This document shows, piece after piece, positions 13,232 to 26,700 of a DNA stretch of 64,000 bases. How positions within the stretch are numbered: position 1 is the stretch's first letter; each line of letters starts with the position of its first letter. Source of the stretch: Crotophaga sulcirostris (taxonomy: Eukaryota > Chordata > Aves > Cuculiformes > Crotophagidae); the NCBI GenBank assembly GCA_013397455.1, contig VYZB01000116.1:436753-500752 (forward strand), given 5' to 3'. A program made the position numbers and the translations under genes. Below the pieces are notes generated by a model. It was not told the DNA's origin. It ran no database searches and saw only the letters and a list, made by a program, of their open reading frames with translations.

Positions 13232-16200
13232 GCTACTCAGCAAGGGATATTGGGATCTTACTTATATCAGCCAGAGAAAATGTGTCTTACAGAAATGGAA
13301 GTATTAGCTGTGAAACATCCAAATATAGAATTCAAAGCCTCAGTATGAACCAAACAGAGGAAGTCAACAACTATTAGATTTGAGTGCCAAATGCTTGAGC
13401 ATAAAAATGAAGTAATTAACTAATTGTGGAATGCAGGACAGACATATGATAACCATGGGATTGAATACGTAAAAACAGTGAAAGGTCTAAGCACAATAAC
13501 TTGCATCACTGGACTTGGCTTTCTGGACATCTGGACTTCAAGCAGGAAACATCTCACATCTACTCCACAGACCTATGTTTCTACCTCCAGCCTCAAGGAT
13601 AGCCTAATAACTCATCTTAGTCTATTTTTTGGAGCTTGGAAGAAGGCCTCGTTCTGCTAACTACTCACTCTAAGCATGTTCTTTGTGGCACACACATCCT
13701 AATCTGATCCAAAACCTTTGTGAGGGCAAGGGATCTCGATCGTGCTTGACAGGTGGGAAACAGATGAAATATATAAGTATTTAGGTTTAAGGTAAATATA
13801 TATGAGTAGTAGCAATAGAAGTCAGAAAAAAGAAACTGCAAGTGCTTAAACATGCTTTTATACATATATATATATACGAAAGTCATATAGATGAATATGA
13901 TATATAAGAACATGATATCCAGTTAAACGTCTATCTAAGTTGACAAACAGAATCTCAGAATCCTGTGTTTATAGCAAACCTAACTTCAATTGGAGATAAA
14001 CTTCTGTCTCTTAATGCACTAGCCTAAGTAGTCTTGATTTACTGTGGAACAAATGAAAAATCAATGGCTTGTCTAGAGTGGCCGCCCTCTTTGGTATTAA
14101 CAGACTTCCTAGATTTCATACTCCTCCCCTTTGTATCACATATGTCTGGTAAGAAATCTTTTTATTCTAGCTCCAACCAACTCATCTTGGCCCATGCTAC
14201 ATAATATATAATTTTAAAAGCTTTTCAATTTCTGTAATATATCACGTAGCATCCATCACAAAAGTAATGCAGGATGGTGCAGGCAGGGTGGTGAACCCAC
14301 AGCCTCACTAAAGTGATTTGATATAGGTTTGATGGAAGTCAGAACACTTTGGAGCACATTATCAGAAAGACCCTAACCACAAAAATAAAGTACTTTCCCA
14401 GACAGACCTTAGAGAGCAAGTATCCATCCTTCACCATCTCCTAGTCTTTATTCCCAGCTAAGTCCATCCAGAACCTCTGAGGGACACTGCAGTGCTGAGG
14501 ATGAATTTTCTACAGTACTATAAGTCCTGTCTTACAAATGTTTACAGTTACTAGTTTACTATCACCTTTCACCACTCCCTTCCCTTATTTATTTATTCTC
14601 CCTCTTTCTCAAAAAGAGGAGAAACAGAGTAGATGAACTGGAGCATAACTTGGCTGCTTTCTTTTTCCTGTTTAGCTCTGGACAGAATGGCTTGGAAAAG
14701 CATGATAACAAGGAAGAGCAGTGCATTTTTCAGTGACTACTACTATCCTGCATCACTAAGATGTCTTTGTTCTAATAATACCAAGAGCAATTGACCATGA
14801 AAATGCTAAGCAAATCTTGTACTCAAGAAGAATTCATTATTTCAGTAAGCAAGTTAAGCACAAAGAGATGGAGATCCTGTGAAAGTTATATTACTGTGTG
14901 ATATGAGTCCAAAGCAAAATATGAAGAATACTTAGAGAACCATGACATTATTTTCACTGCTTTCCACAATCTAACTTCAGTAAATCAAGAGCAGAAAAAA
15001 GCTACTTCAAATCATTGTCTTTCGAAAAGATAAAGAACTTTTGCATCCTTTTTTTTCCCCTTTGTATTTAATTTGTTGCATGAATCTCACCATATCTGCG
15101 TTTGTGGGACACTCTAGATCTATACTGATATATCAATCAGCCTAAAAAAAGAAACTATGAACTGGCAGGAAATCATGTATTTTGTAAATAATACTTTGTC
15201 AATATATGTTTGCAGAGTTCAGTGTAACTCAATCAGGAAGACCAAGATATAGGGTGCAGTAGTTATTATATGTATTCAGTAGGTTGTTTGTTGTTGGGGT
15301 TTTTTTATAATTGGAGTTATGTGGGAAATTTTATTTGATAGATATATTTTAAGCAGAGTGGGGAGGTAGCTGCAAGACTCATGGGAAATAGATGGCTTTA
15401 TAGGGCCATTGGATCCTAAAAGATTTAAACCCAAGTACCCATATGATCTTTGCTATAGAAAAATTTTTTCTAAAGCATTAGAAGGCCTTTGCTCTCACTA
15501 CATACTGTTTCTTCAGTCATAGCAATTATGGACCTAAAGGGAGAAAAATGCAAAGGATGTGGTTTGAGTCAGATACAATGTCACGACCAAAGAAACCAAT
15601 GTCGGCATCAACCCAAGGACAAGATGAAATGTTTTCTAGGACTAAATTGATAGCAATTTAAAATCAAGAGCAAGAAAATCAAGAGTCAAGGCAAGGGCAT
15701 AAATTCACTTTAACCAGCTGGTAAGAATTTTTATTTTTAATCTCATGATGTGGTTTCTTCAAACCCAGAGCTGGTCTCGCTTTTCGGGTCTATGTCTGTC
15801 AAGGGAACTCTTACTGCCAACCTTGATGGCAGCCACAAAGCAGTTATAGAGAAAAACCTTTCTTTGCAGATCACCAGTTGACATAAACTCCATTTCTTCG
15901 TTTTATTTTTTGTTGCCCATTCTGTTTTGTTCTTGGAATGCCTGTCAATGTGACGTGAGAGGGAATGCACTCTCCAACCAAGGAACATTATCTCTGAGGC
16001 ATCCAGTCCTCACAGTGCCCTCCAGAGTGCTCCTTCATGCAGACAGGATGTCACCCAGAAGCTTCCCTGTCTGAAGAACTGTGAATCAGCCCTGCAGCAC
16101 GAGCCAAATTTCCCTCATTCAAGGAGCCTCTGTTCAGAATTTGCATTAGACAAACAGAACAAAGATCTTTCACATCTATACTTTGATAGCCTTTCATATT

Positions 16201-19200
16201 CGTAATGTGGTGGCACCACTCTAACAAAGACCTAGTCCCCAAAGAACACTTGTGTATTTATCTTTGTAGACAAAAATCACATGCAACTGGAATTTCAGAA
16301 ATCTACACCTATGGAAGAGATTGCTGCCTGACAAATTATAGGACGACTAGAAAACTGTGCACAATTAAGGTTAAAAAATTCTGAAGGTCTATAAGAAAGT
16401 CAGCAATGGCAATCTGAGGCAGGTGAGGAGCAAGTAAAACACTCAGGCCTCAGAACTTAAATGTTTCAAAAGTCTTCACCTGAGGGATTTGTATCTATAT
16501 AGAATACCTTCTCTCTCAGAAGATGGGGGGAAAGGAAAGAGATAGAAGGAAAAATGGCATCTGCCTTTGAAAATATCACGACACAGGACAATGGCAAGGT
16601 GACCAGAGCCATGGCACCAGCCCAACATGAACATTAAATAATGCCTTTTCCCTAGTGTGCCTAGACACATCACATGGCTAAGCAGGACATACACCTGGAA
16701 AGGCAGATCCCCAGTCCCATCCTCATAGGAGTGATTCTACCAGGATGCTTTTAACAGCCAAACCAGGACTGTATTTATGTTCTCTCCCAATTAGTCCAAG
16801 AAACCTGACATAAGCCTCTGTCTAAACAGGATGTGTTTAATCTTAGCAGGTTCTGGGGGATCCCAGATGGCCCCAGGAAAAAAACAGGTCCTGTATGAAA
16901 GTATTTTCTTAATGGTGATTTACGAAAAAAATGATCTGGGTTCTCTAAGAACAGTTGCCCTTCCTGTTCAAATTCTCTCTTGATTATTAGTCTCCAAATG
17001 TAGCAGACAGTGCCTGGCATGCTCTTAGGTCTACCCTATATTTCAGAACTTACCCATAAGATGAATAACCTGTCTCAATACTCAACATAGTTTGCTTGCA
17101 GGTGCTGTCAGTAAATAGTTTTCACACTCAGCAACAGAAAAATGTTTATGTGCTTAGCAACATGCTGCTGGTTTTGGGGCTCAGTATATAATAGACAGGC
17201 CTATAGCTCTGTCAGTCCTTTGTTTCCTTCTCTGTAGTCCTGGTATGGTAAAAATATCAAACTGCCATAACTTTTTTGTTTTAGAAAAAACAGATTCTTA
17301 AAGGAAAATGTCGTATATGTGGGAGATGTAAGGAGAATACAGGCTGGAACACTGGGATCTGGCTCTGGGATATAAGAAATCACGAAAAAGAGGAAGTGTG
17401 AGTTGACTGTGGCAGCTGGTAAACAGCTTCCTCTTCATCTTTAGTCTGAATTCAGTGTCACTGAAGTCTGTTCTCCTATCCCTTGTCCTTGGCCAGAAGC
17501 AGCATCTAAAGCATGAACCTGCAAGGGTAGGGAAAAGTGTGATGAAGTTTTTAGCATTTACATAAGATGTTTCCTTACCAGCACAGGCTCAGGATATGAC
17601 TAAGTGATTGGTTTATGTCCTTGGATAGTGTGTTGTGGAAGGGATCTTAAGAAGAGATCTCTGAATTCCTCATTGTCCTGCAAATAAATTGTGAAGTGCA
17701 AAATAAGTAACACTCAAAAGTGCTCTCCATACCAGTGTCAAAACAGACAAATGAGCAGGGTCAGTTGATCTTGAGTTGTCTACAGGCATATGTAGAGGAA
17801 ATTTGGTTAGGATAGTTAGGACCACAGCATCATGACAGCAATAGTTAATCAGTGGACAGCACCAGAAATAGTGGTAGGTGCTCTCATGCCATCCCTATCA
17901 ACTACATGTGGAAGGAACAGAGAGGAAGCCTGTCTGAAGAGTCAGACAGATATCAGAACTGTGAAACATGGAGATAACATGATCACAATATTGGTATGAC
18001 ATGAATCATTCCTAAAGAAAGAAAGAAACATTCCTCTCCTGATTGTAGTAATTATCTTTCTTCTTGAATATTCTGGTAGTATCTTGGATGTGTCCTGTGG
18101 TGATAGCAGAGATATACCAGCCAGTACATTTACATGCTGTGCTACTAATTACAGCCACTTGTCATCAGCAGCTTCTGACACTACTATGGCTTGTCAGCAC
18201 ATCTCCTGTGCTAGGGCTTGGTAGCAGTTTGACATAATTAACTTTCAGAAGGCAGCATCTATATGGTGAGGTAAGCTGTGGCACCAACAGTACCAACAGT
18301 ATAACCATCTTGTCACTGTTTTAAAAGCAGTTTAGATGTGCCTGGAACCATCCATCACAAGCCCTGAGATGAGATCTCATCACCTGATGCTGTGTTGTTA
18401 GCAGGCTTAAGAGGACAACAAGAAGCACTGGTAGGTAAGGACCTCAGTGCAAAGCTGCACAGCCAATCAGTGTTATGAATAGTGCAGAGAGGTCAATGGC
18501 AACCTGATAAAGGATCTTTACCAGCAGTGTTACAGAGCTTGTGAGATGGGAGCAATGACTGGATAAGACTACGGCCTTTGTGAGAAACTGTATGATCTGC
18601 AGCCTGAAAATATTCCAGCTGAGAGAATTCCCCTTAAGATATTGACAGAAGAGTTCTGGTAGGCATTACAGATTAGTGTGGGCATAAACAAGTACTGCCT
18701 TCTGCTTTAAAATGATATTGTAGGCTGCTTACAATACTTACGTGTGTTTACTACAAAAGTCTTCAGTAATCTATCTTTGAAAGTATCTAAAAGTGGGTGT
18801 CCTTTATTCAGGGTTTTGTACGTAATGGCTGCAGTGTTTTTTGCTTGAAATATTTGTTAAAAAGAGAGAAATTCTTGTTTGTGCTTTAGAGTGGTCATAA
18901 ACTGAAGATGAAAGACAAAACTGTCACAGCATCTTTCTGACTGCTTCTCTAATAGTGTGATAATAGTGTAAGAAATCACAGACAATTCCAGGCTTAAAAA
19001 CCAGTAGCACGTGAGCTATGCAGTGAGTTAACTGAAGGCTAATAGGAAGATTTCAGAATGGAGACAAGAATGTAAGTGAGGGATTTGTCTGAAATTCTGA
19101 GGTGCCTCCCTGCGTTACAAAATTTACAAGAGACCATTTGCCTGTGCCTGCGGGAGGGAACTATTCCTTAAAATTCAGTATCTAGGGCTGTCAGCCTCAC

Positions 19201-22200
19201 TTTTGATGCCTGTAACTCAACAAAAGACATCCGCCAACCTCCCAGTTCCTGCAGATGGTACCTTCATATACTGTTTTATCTCTAAAGGTCTGCCACTCAC
19301 ATAAGTTTAGTGACAAAGTCAAAATTCATTCAGCAAAGAAATCTTATCCAAGTTTTCTCTTCTCCCTATCTTTCCTTCATTTCTTATTCAACAGAAATGC
19401 ATTTTCGTTTGAACCACCACTTGCACCAGTCTTGGTTTTAGGAATTGAACATTGAAATATCTCTATAAAATGATATATTGTCTAAGAGTTCTTTGCTATT
19501 CAGAGAATTTCCTTGGTAATTAGAACATTGCTAAAGTTCTCATAATTGAACTGCAAGAAATATTAATCTTTCCTACATTCCACCATGCTTATGATCTTCA
19601 GAATATTTTAGCTTTGGATAAGGATGACACATAAAATCCATTTCATTTTGAGTGTAGTACACCATCCCAATACCAAATTCTTTGTCTAATTCTCGTATCT
19701 ATTACTATTATATTCAGAGAGGACAAGTTTCTACAAAGTCTGTGCTTGTGAAGATGTCTCCCTTTCTTCAATCATAAGGGTTTTGATTCTGAAACAGGTT
19801 TTCAAAACCAAAAAAAAACCCAAAACACTACCACCACCAAAAATATACCAAACAAACAAGGCAAAAAGCCCACTAAGAAATTTACTTGATGTTGAAGAAT
19901 TAAGAAGTCAACTAAAAAAGTTCTGGTGAGGCTCTCAAAATTTACAGAAGCAGAAGAAGGCTGACTTTTGGCTTTTTAAAAATCTCAAAATTCAGAAATA
20001 ATTTTGTCATTACAGTAAATCTCCTAGTAAGCGCATGATTCCTGATGTTTTCTCTTGGTATTTGGCACACAACGTATGACAGAGAACATTTTGCAGTCTA
20101 ACTTCTAAATTACTGTCCTGTGGCTACGCCTTCATTTTACCATGTACTTGATCTTATTTATCTTAGTCATTATGTAGATCATGTTGCCCAACATTCCTAC
20201 ATTCTTTCACCTAGTGTTATCACTGTTGACTTACTTTACATGTGACTCTCGGTTTTTCCTTTCCATCCTCCACTGTCAAGGGGAATGATGTCATCAGCAC
20301 GACAGCTGTCCCTTCCCATCTGGAATTCATAAATGGATAATATTCTATTTCCACAAAAAAACAGTTCAGTGCTGCCTGATTGCTTGGGTTTGTATGAAAG
20401 TCAGAGGGTTTTGCCTCCACACACATTCCAGTGAGCTTCTGATGATTTTCCTGGTGTCAGCCCCGTGAAACATTCTTCTCCAACTCTGTTTGTAGGAAAT
20501 GTATCTATCAACTTTTTGGTGTTTTCTTACTAGGTTGGATGAAGTGCTGGTAGTTTACTTTTACTGACAGAAGAGTTTGAAATCTGAGTTCGTCTGCATT
20601 AATACTGAACAATGACAACAGCCATGGGTTTGACTGTGTCCTTTGCATTGTTCTTGCCTTTCAGACTTCTGGGCAGGATACAGCAAGGTAAAGATACCCC
20701 AACCTGTAGTTGGCAATGGTTGGGGTTGGCTATCATTTTTTTAATTCTAAAATTTGCAGAGATTCTTTTATTCATACAGAAACAGTTTTTGTTATATTAT
20801 ATTTAGATCAACCTTCCTTGAGGGTCAGTGGGGGAATTATATCAACAGCCTGGGTATTTTTCAAATTTACAATCTTTCTCCATAATAATTTACCTCACTC
20901 ACAATTTCGACAGGAGAGGTAGAAAGTAGGCTAAAAAAAAGTGCATATATTTAGCATCTTTGAAACCACCAGAGACTCTGAAGTTAAGACCACACACAAG
21001 AACAGGCACAAAGTTAGCTTTTTTTGACATTCTTTTGCATTTTAGTGCTCTGTTCCTACTGGAAACATATAGCTCTCAAAATCACTGTAAAAACAATGCA
21101 TTGTTTGCTGACTTTACCCACAACCTCAGTAAACAGGACAAAATTCAACAATCTGGGAGACCATATTAGGTCACATTAGTATCTTGCAATGAATGGCAGC
21201 CCTTCCAAGACAGGGAAAAATCTGGTTGGTAGAGCAAGGTGAGAAAAATCTTATACTGTCATTACCTTTTGCTATCACATCTTTTAAAAACAAAACTTCC
21301 ACCTAGAAAACTGTAAAGTGTTGAAATAAAGCTGGTAGTTTGTATAAATATATATATAAAAGTTACGAGAAAAGTAAAATCTTAAATAAGACCCCAGAGA
21401 AATACACTGCATAGCACAACTATAATTTTAAACAGACGAGGAACAACTTGCATTTTTAAAAGCTGTGTTGAATCAGAGCCTGAGTTATTATGTGAATTGG
21501 ATGGAAATGTGCTCCATATTTGGAGAGCTTAAACGAACTTAGACACAGTTCATAAGCTGCCTCACTTAGGTGTTAAAAACTGTTCTTCCACATCTGTGCT
21601 TCTCCCAGAGGAAAAAGCAAAGTCAATGGCTTTCTTGTACTTTTTTCTCCCAAATGATTGAGACAGCAGAGTAGGATTTTAATGGATGTAGCACTTATTT
21701 ATTTTTTTATCTCCCTAAATGAGCAGTTAAATTTGGTATAAAATGACCTATTCCTTTTATCTGTGTTTATGATACTTGTTTATAAAATGATGCCAAATTT
21801 ACTGTCCTTGTTCAGCACTATTTCCGTGCATGTAAAAAAAAAAGTAAATCATGGGCAACAGCATTGAAAGGTTGTACAGAGGTCTCCATCAAAATGTTGT
21901 AGTATTGACATAGAGGAACAATTTAGAAGGATGAAGTTTTAATATATTCTCCAGGCCAGTTGCAACTACATTTTTGTTTTTCTTTTAGGAGGCCTTTCTG
22001 CTAATCGCCAGGCTAATTTCAAACATTTCAGAAAATATCAGATCATAACAAGCTTAAGTTCTGACTCTTCTGAGTAACTGTTAAAAAAATTATTCACTCA
22101 GTTGCCATTGGGAAAATGGGGAAGAGAAGTCTTCACTCTTTTGAAGTATTTAAAGAAATATAGAAAAGAGTAACTTTGATTTGTACATTATATGATTCTA

Positions 22201-23489
22201 ATATTTAGAGGAATGTTATTAGTTCCCTCCCTTTTGACTGTTTCTGAGTATATATATATCCTTATACATACTTATCATACTCATGGTCTGTATATAAAAA
22301 ATATTGGCTTCAGACTCAGGTATTTCAAGAGAATATGGACATATCTCATTACTAATGTAACATAAGCAGACATGGATACATGCCATAAAAGCTTGTATGT
22401 TCAAAAGGTACAAATTATTTTTGTACCATACTTCTAGCTGCAAACATCTGACCTCTTAATCTTTTCAGTCTCTTCTTCAGAATACAGCCTAAAAGCATCA
22501 CTGAGACTCTCAAGCAGATGGCCCAAGTATTCCAGAAGAGGATACTCTTATTTTTCCAAAAACTTGATAACATGTTGAGCTTTATGTTATTATCACAAGA
22601 GAATTAAATATTTCCATTTTAAGCAGCAACTGCACCTTCTCTGTTTACAGTCCTCTTTCACTATTGATGTAAGCCACCCAACCAGTTAAACACCAGCTAC
22701 AATTCTCTTTACAAGTGCTAAGGAAACTAATTAAACCTAATGAAAGTAATCAGTCTGCAAGTGTGAGAATGTCCTTTTATTCCATTTCTGAATATAGGTA
22801 TAATGTTACCAACCCTTGGTGGTGGCACGGCACTCAAACATTGTGCTAATGTATAAATTAAACAAGACGTGAGCTGTAGATTAAAAATCTTAAGTGCCAA
22901 TTCCAAGTCAATACCACAGACCTGCCAATTTTCTATTTCTCGCTTAAAAGCTTACTATTTCCTCTTAAACTTTATTACAAGGTATGAAATCAGTACTGTG
23001 TAGGGTTTAAATCTTTTCACTTGACTACAGTGCCTCCAAGATTAAGTTATGCTAATTTAACACAAAAAGTTAGCCATTGAAATAGAGCAATATATCCTAA
23101 TAATTTTTTTAAGAGTCTAAGACTAGATTTTCGAACTCTGTATTTGAGGTATATTATTAAGTAGTTGAGTAGGGAAAAATGCTGTGTGGAACTTCATATT
23201 CTGTTCAGCACAGCAATGTGACCCTCTCCTGTATGTATGCAACTGTAAGGACATTTTTAAGAGACCCTGTTGTCTCAATTAGGAAAAAATACATAATCTT
23301 GCTTTGTGAACCTGAAAATTATATGGAGTTTTGCAATAAAATATTTACTTACTGTATCAGTCACTTTTCCAAAGCAGCATTGTTGGATAACTTTTGTTAA
23401 AAATGATATAAAAATTACGATTACATTTTGTTGGATTTTGAGTTACAGAAATTTTAAGCTTAAATTGTAGTGAAAGCTTCATCAGGGAA

Positions 23490-23728
23490 AGTTTAGACTT
23501 TATGTTAGGAAAAAGTTCTTCACTTAAAGGGTGATTGGCCATTGGAATGCACTGCCCAGAGAGGTGGTGGAGTCACCAACCCTGGAGGTGTTTAAGGGGA
23601 GACTGGAAGAGGCACTGAGTGCCATGGTTTAGGTGATGGGATGGTGTTAGTGTTGGGTTATAGGCTGGACTTGATGATCTCAGAGGTCCTTTCCAACCTT
23701 GTGATACTGTGAAACTGTGAAACTGTGA
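23490..23728 (+). mobile_element. CR1 LINE, 3'-end fragment with variant tail
   Basis: From 23490 the sequence matches the terminal 3' section of CR1: 'gtttagactttatgttaggaaaaagttcttcac', then 'actgcccagagaggtggtggagtc', then 'ctggacttgatgatctcagaggtcctttccaacctt'. It ends in tandem octamers GTGATACT, GTGAAACT, GTGAAACT plus GTGA at 23701-23728, so the 3' end and the plus orientation are fixed. The copy is heavily 5'-truncated, as is usual for CR1, and keeps only about 240 bases with no reverse-transcriptase sequence. The tail differs from the ATTCTATG octamer seen in the copy ending at 42339. Confidence 0.88.
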
Positions 23729-26700
23729 GAAGATATTCCATGATTTGATTCACCATTGTTCTCATATAAAACAGGGTATCCTTTCCATATGTTTAATTCT
23801 GCAGTCTCAAAAAAGTCCACCTTCAGAACAAAGAAAATTCGGGCTGAATGCATTAATTGATTTCCTTGGAACACGTGTTTGTATTGCACAGCTAGCTGGT
23901 ATGTAAAGAACCAAGTTTGAAAAGAAAGAAAAACAAACATCAAACAAAAAAAACCCAACAAACAAAACCAAAGCCATGTGCTTTAGTTACAAAAACTGAT
24001 TTATGGAAGCAATTTTCCAAGTGTCTCATTGCTGTGTAACATTCCAGGCGTATCAGGAAAATTCAGCATCTGTGCTGCCTGATGTTTTTTTGCTGGTTCG
24101 ACACATCCCAATATGTGCTGGTGACTGTGATGGAACATTGGAACTTCAGAGGAACATTGCTCCAAGGAACATCGCAGAGTGGATCCCACAGTGAAAAAAA
24201 AAAAAACAGCAAAGGGACAGATGGAAAGAAAATTGTGAAAATTTTAAAAAGTGGCAACAGCTTAACACATTCCTCTGAAGATGAGACCACGATTACATTG
24301 TAATTCTTACAATGCATGTTGTTGGGTTAATATTTCAGTCTGACCTTCCATCATGAGATGTAGTATGAGAACTCAGACCCTAGGGAAATGCTTATTCCAG
24401 TGCAGTATGGTAAAGACTTTCCACTGAATAGGTTTCATCCTCAATGTTCAGACTCATTTGTCTTTAGAGATCTATTTAGAGCTTTCAAAATCATTCTCTT
24501 TGCTTATTCTGACTTACACTATACTGTTGTCTGAAATTGCTAAAGACAACTAATTGTAAAATATAACAAATAAACACTATTATATCATTATAGAAAGTTA
24601 GTGTCCCTTTCATAAGAGACTGTGCATTCCTGCTCCTGTAGAAATGAAGAATAGTAACAGGAAGTGTTGCAGGATACTCCTAAGGTTCTGTAAGCTATTG
24701 CACTGCTTCTAGACTACCAAGATCTTTGGTTACAATTATTTAAAATTGCCCTTTGTGTTTCTGTCAAAAGTATTCTGTCATTCCATGGTTTTAAAAGAAA
24801 ACATGTCACTCATGTTAATCATTTCAATCAATGTACCACAGTTCCAGAGCTGCAACTGGGAGTTACCCACTCCCAGACTATAAAGTTTTATGGTGGTGAG
24901 TACTTCTTTGGTCATTAAAGAAATCCCAAGAACAGGTATGCCATATATTATGCACAAGTACAACACCACCATGTTTGGTTTCACAAAATTCAGTGTGCAT
25001 ACCTAATGCTTACAGTATTTCATGTTTCTTTTAGCATTTTAAGATCCAGAATTTCAGGCCAAGCTTATGTGTAAAGGTTCTATTAAAATCCTCTTGTGGC
25101 ACAGGGACAATAATTGAAATTACTGGAAAACCATGTAATTTTGATTTAGCTGGTTCTGGCTGGATTTTATATGAAGAAGCTAAATAAAAACAAAAGGAAA
25201 TTATTTTTTTAAAATGAAACTTGTACATTTTGTCTTCTTCAGTACTCTGGACATGACTATTGATAATAGTTGATTAAGTTTTCCAAGGAAAATTCCTAGG
25301 ATCTTTCTCATATTCCCAGTTTAACAGTAAATAAGAAATACATTTACTCAGTTATAAATCTGTACCTTCTCAATCAGGAAAGCAGTGTAAATGATAACCA
25401 ACTGGGAAGAAGGAAGTTGGAGGAACTGTTTTCACAATGCCACTGTTCCAGGTCCTGTAGTTAGTTGGTCACGCCGGACACGAAGAGGTATCTGAGGGAA
25501 GAAAGGCAATGGGAATTCTTACAGAAAGCAATCTCATAATCAATTATAGAGCCAGAACGTACCTTTCCAGGTAAGCACTTTTGCTATGTTGTGCACATAG
25601 GCCTAAACTCATCTCATCTAGATGAAAGCAAACAGCAGAGTTAGGGAGGTGGAATGCTTTTTGCTGTAGGTTCCCTTTAAGATCAACATAAAGAGACTTT
25701 TTCAGAGAACCATTTGGCTCACCTAAGATCTGATTCATACATAAGGTGTCAGCTACTCCTCCACAGCAGTCAGAGAGATTACAGGTATGTCTAGTATATG
25801 CTTAAAATTAAATGAAATAAACATAGTGTCTACAATAACGGTGGCTAAAATCACCTAAATCTGATTTTTCAATAGCTTTCTAGCATTATGACTGGCAGCA
25901 ATGAACACCCAAAATTAGCAGATATGAGACCAAAATTCAGGTCTTTATTTTACTGAGTAAGGGTAAATTTATAAAACTGGTTCAACTGAGTAAATTCCAT
26001 ACACCTCTTCGAGAAGTATCTTAAAAGAAACCATTTTTGTTTATTAGTGGAAGGAATAAAATATTTAAGTCCTTTTAAGAGTGATAGAATTTACAGCCAC
26101 ATTGATATTATTTTAGTTTCATGCCTTTAAAAAGGAAAGAGATCAAAACATTGGAAAGTCTAGTAGCTTGTCAGAAAAAATGTACCATTGGTTGGGTCAC
26201 ATCTCCTGCTATCATTAAGCAGAATGTCATAGGCAGAATGCTTTGAAACAGTAATGAACCAGCTACTGCAATGCTTAGGAAACTGAGATGGGAAAAAATG
26301 TTTCAGGACAAATGAGAATTCAAGATCATAATGGGCCTAATTCTCTCACATATCATTTACCAAAATTCTCATCATAACATTACTAATTCAAAGGCTTTGT
26401 AAATAACTTGACATCCAGAAAAGATGAACAACAAGAGGAAAGTGGCCTTTTCACTTTAATGCTCAATGAAGTAATTATGTTTTAGAAAAAGGAGATGAGT
26501 TCTCACTGGCAGATAAGTCAAATAATTATGGTGAGTACGATAGGTGAAAGAGGGTCACTGAAACAAAGAGCAGGAAACTGCACAAACAGATAAATTCAGA
26601 TTTGAGGTTCAATGAGGAAGAAAAGACAATTTATTCATTTGGTTATTATTCCTGTAACATTTAGAATATGTGTAGTTAAAATATTTTTATTAGAAAAATT

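Larger units (their letters stand above)
9956..23489. other. unique non-coding DNA, no gene seen
   Basis: No coding region, RNA gene or transposon was recognised. The content includes a 34-base run of unknown bases (11858-11891), an ATATATATATATA run at 13864-13876, and A-rich spacers such as 19803-19860. A short tandem ACCAACAGT pair lies near 18284-18301. About 17400-18650 is somewhat less AT-rich than its surroundings, but I see no frame or element in it. The open frames are short and mutually overlapping on both strands. Confidence 0.65.

Noticed and set aside
13864..13876. Short AT dinucleotide run, with similar ones near 21346 and 22249
   Set aside because: Only 10-13 bases long, so not a meaningful microsatellite.
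18368..18381. Perfect 14-base palindrome GATGAGATCTCATC
   Set aside because: About four palindromes of this size are expected by chance in 64 kb.
24003..24303. Possible processed pseudogene with an A13 run
   Set aside because: The A run lies in the middle of the block, not at its end. The translations match nothing known, and processed copies are rare in birds because CR1 does not readily mobilise polyadenylated mRNAs.
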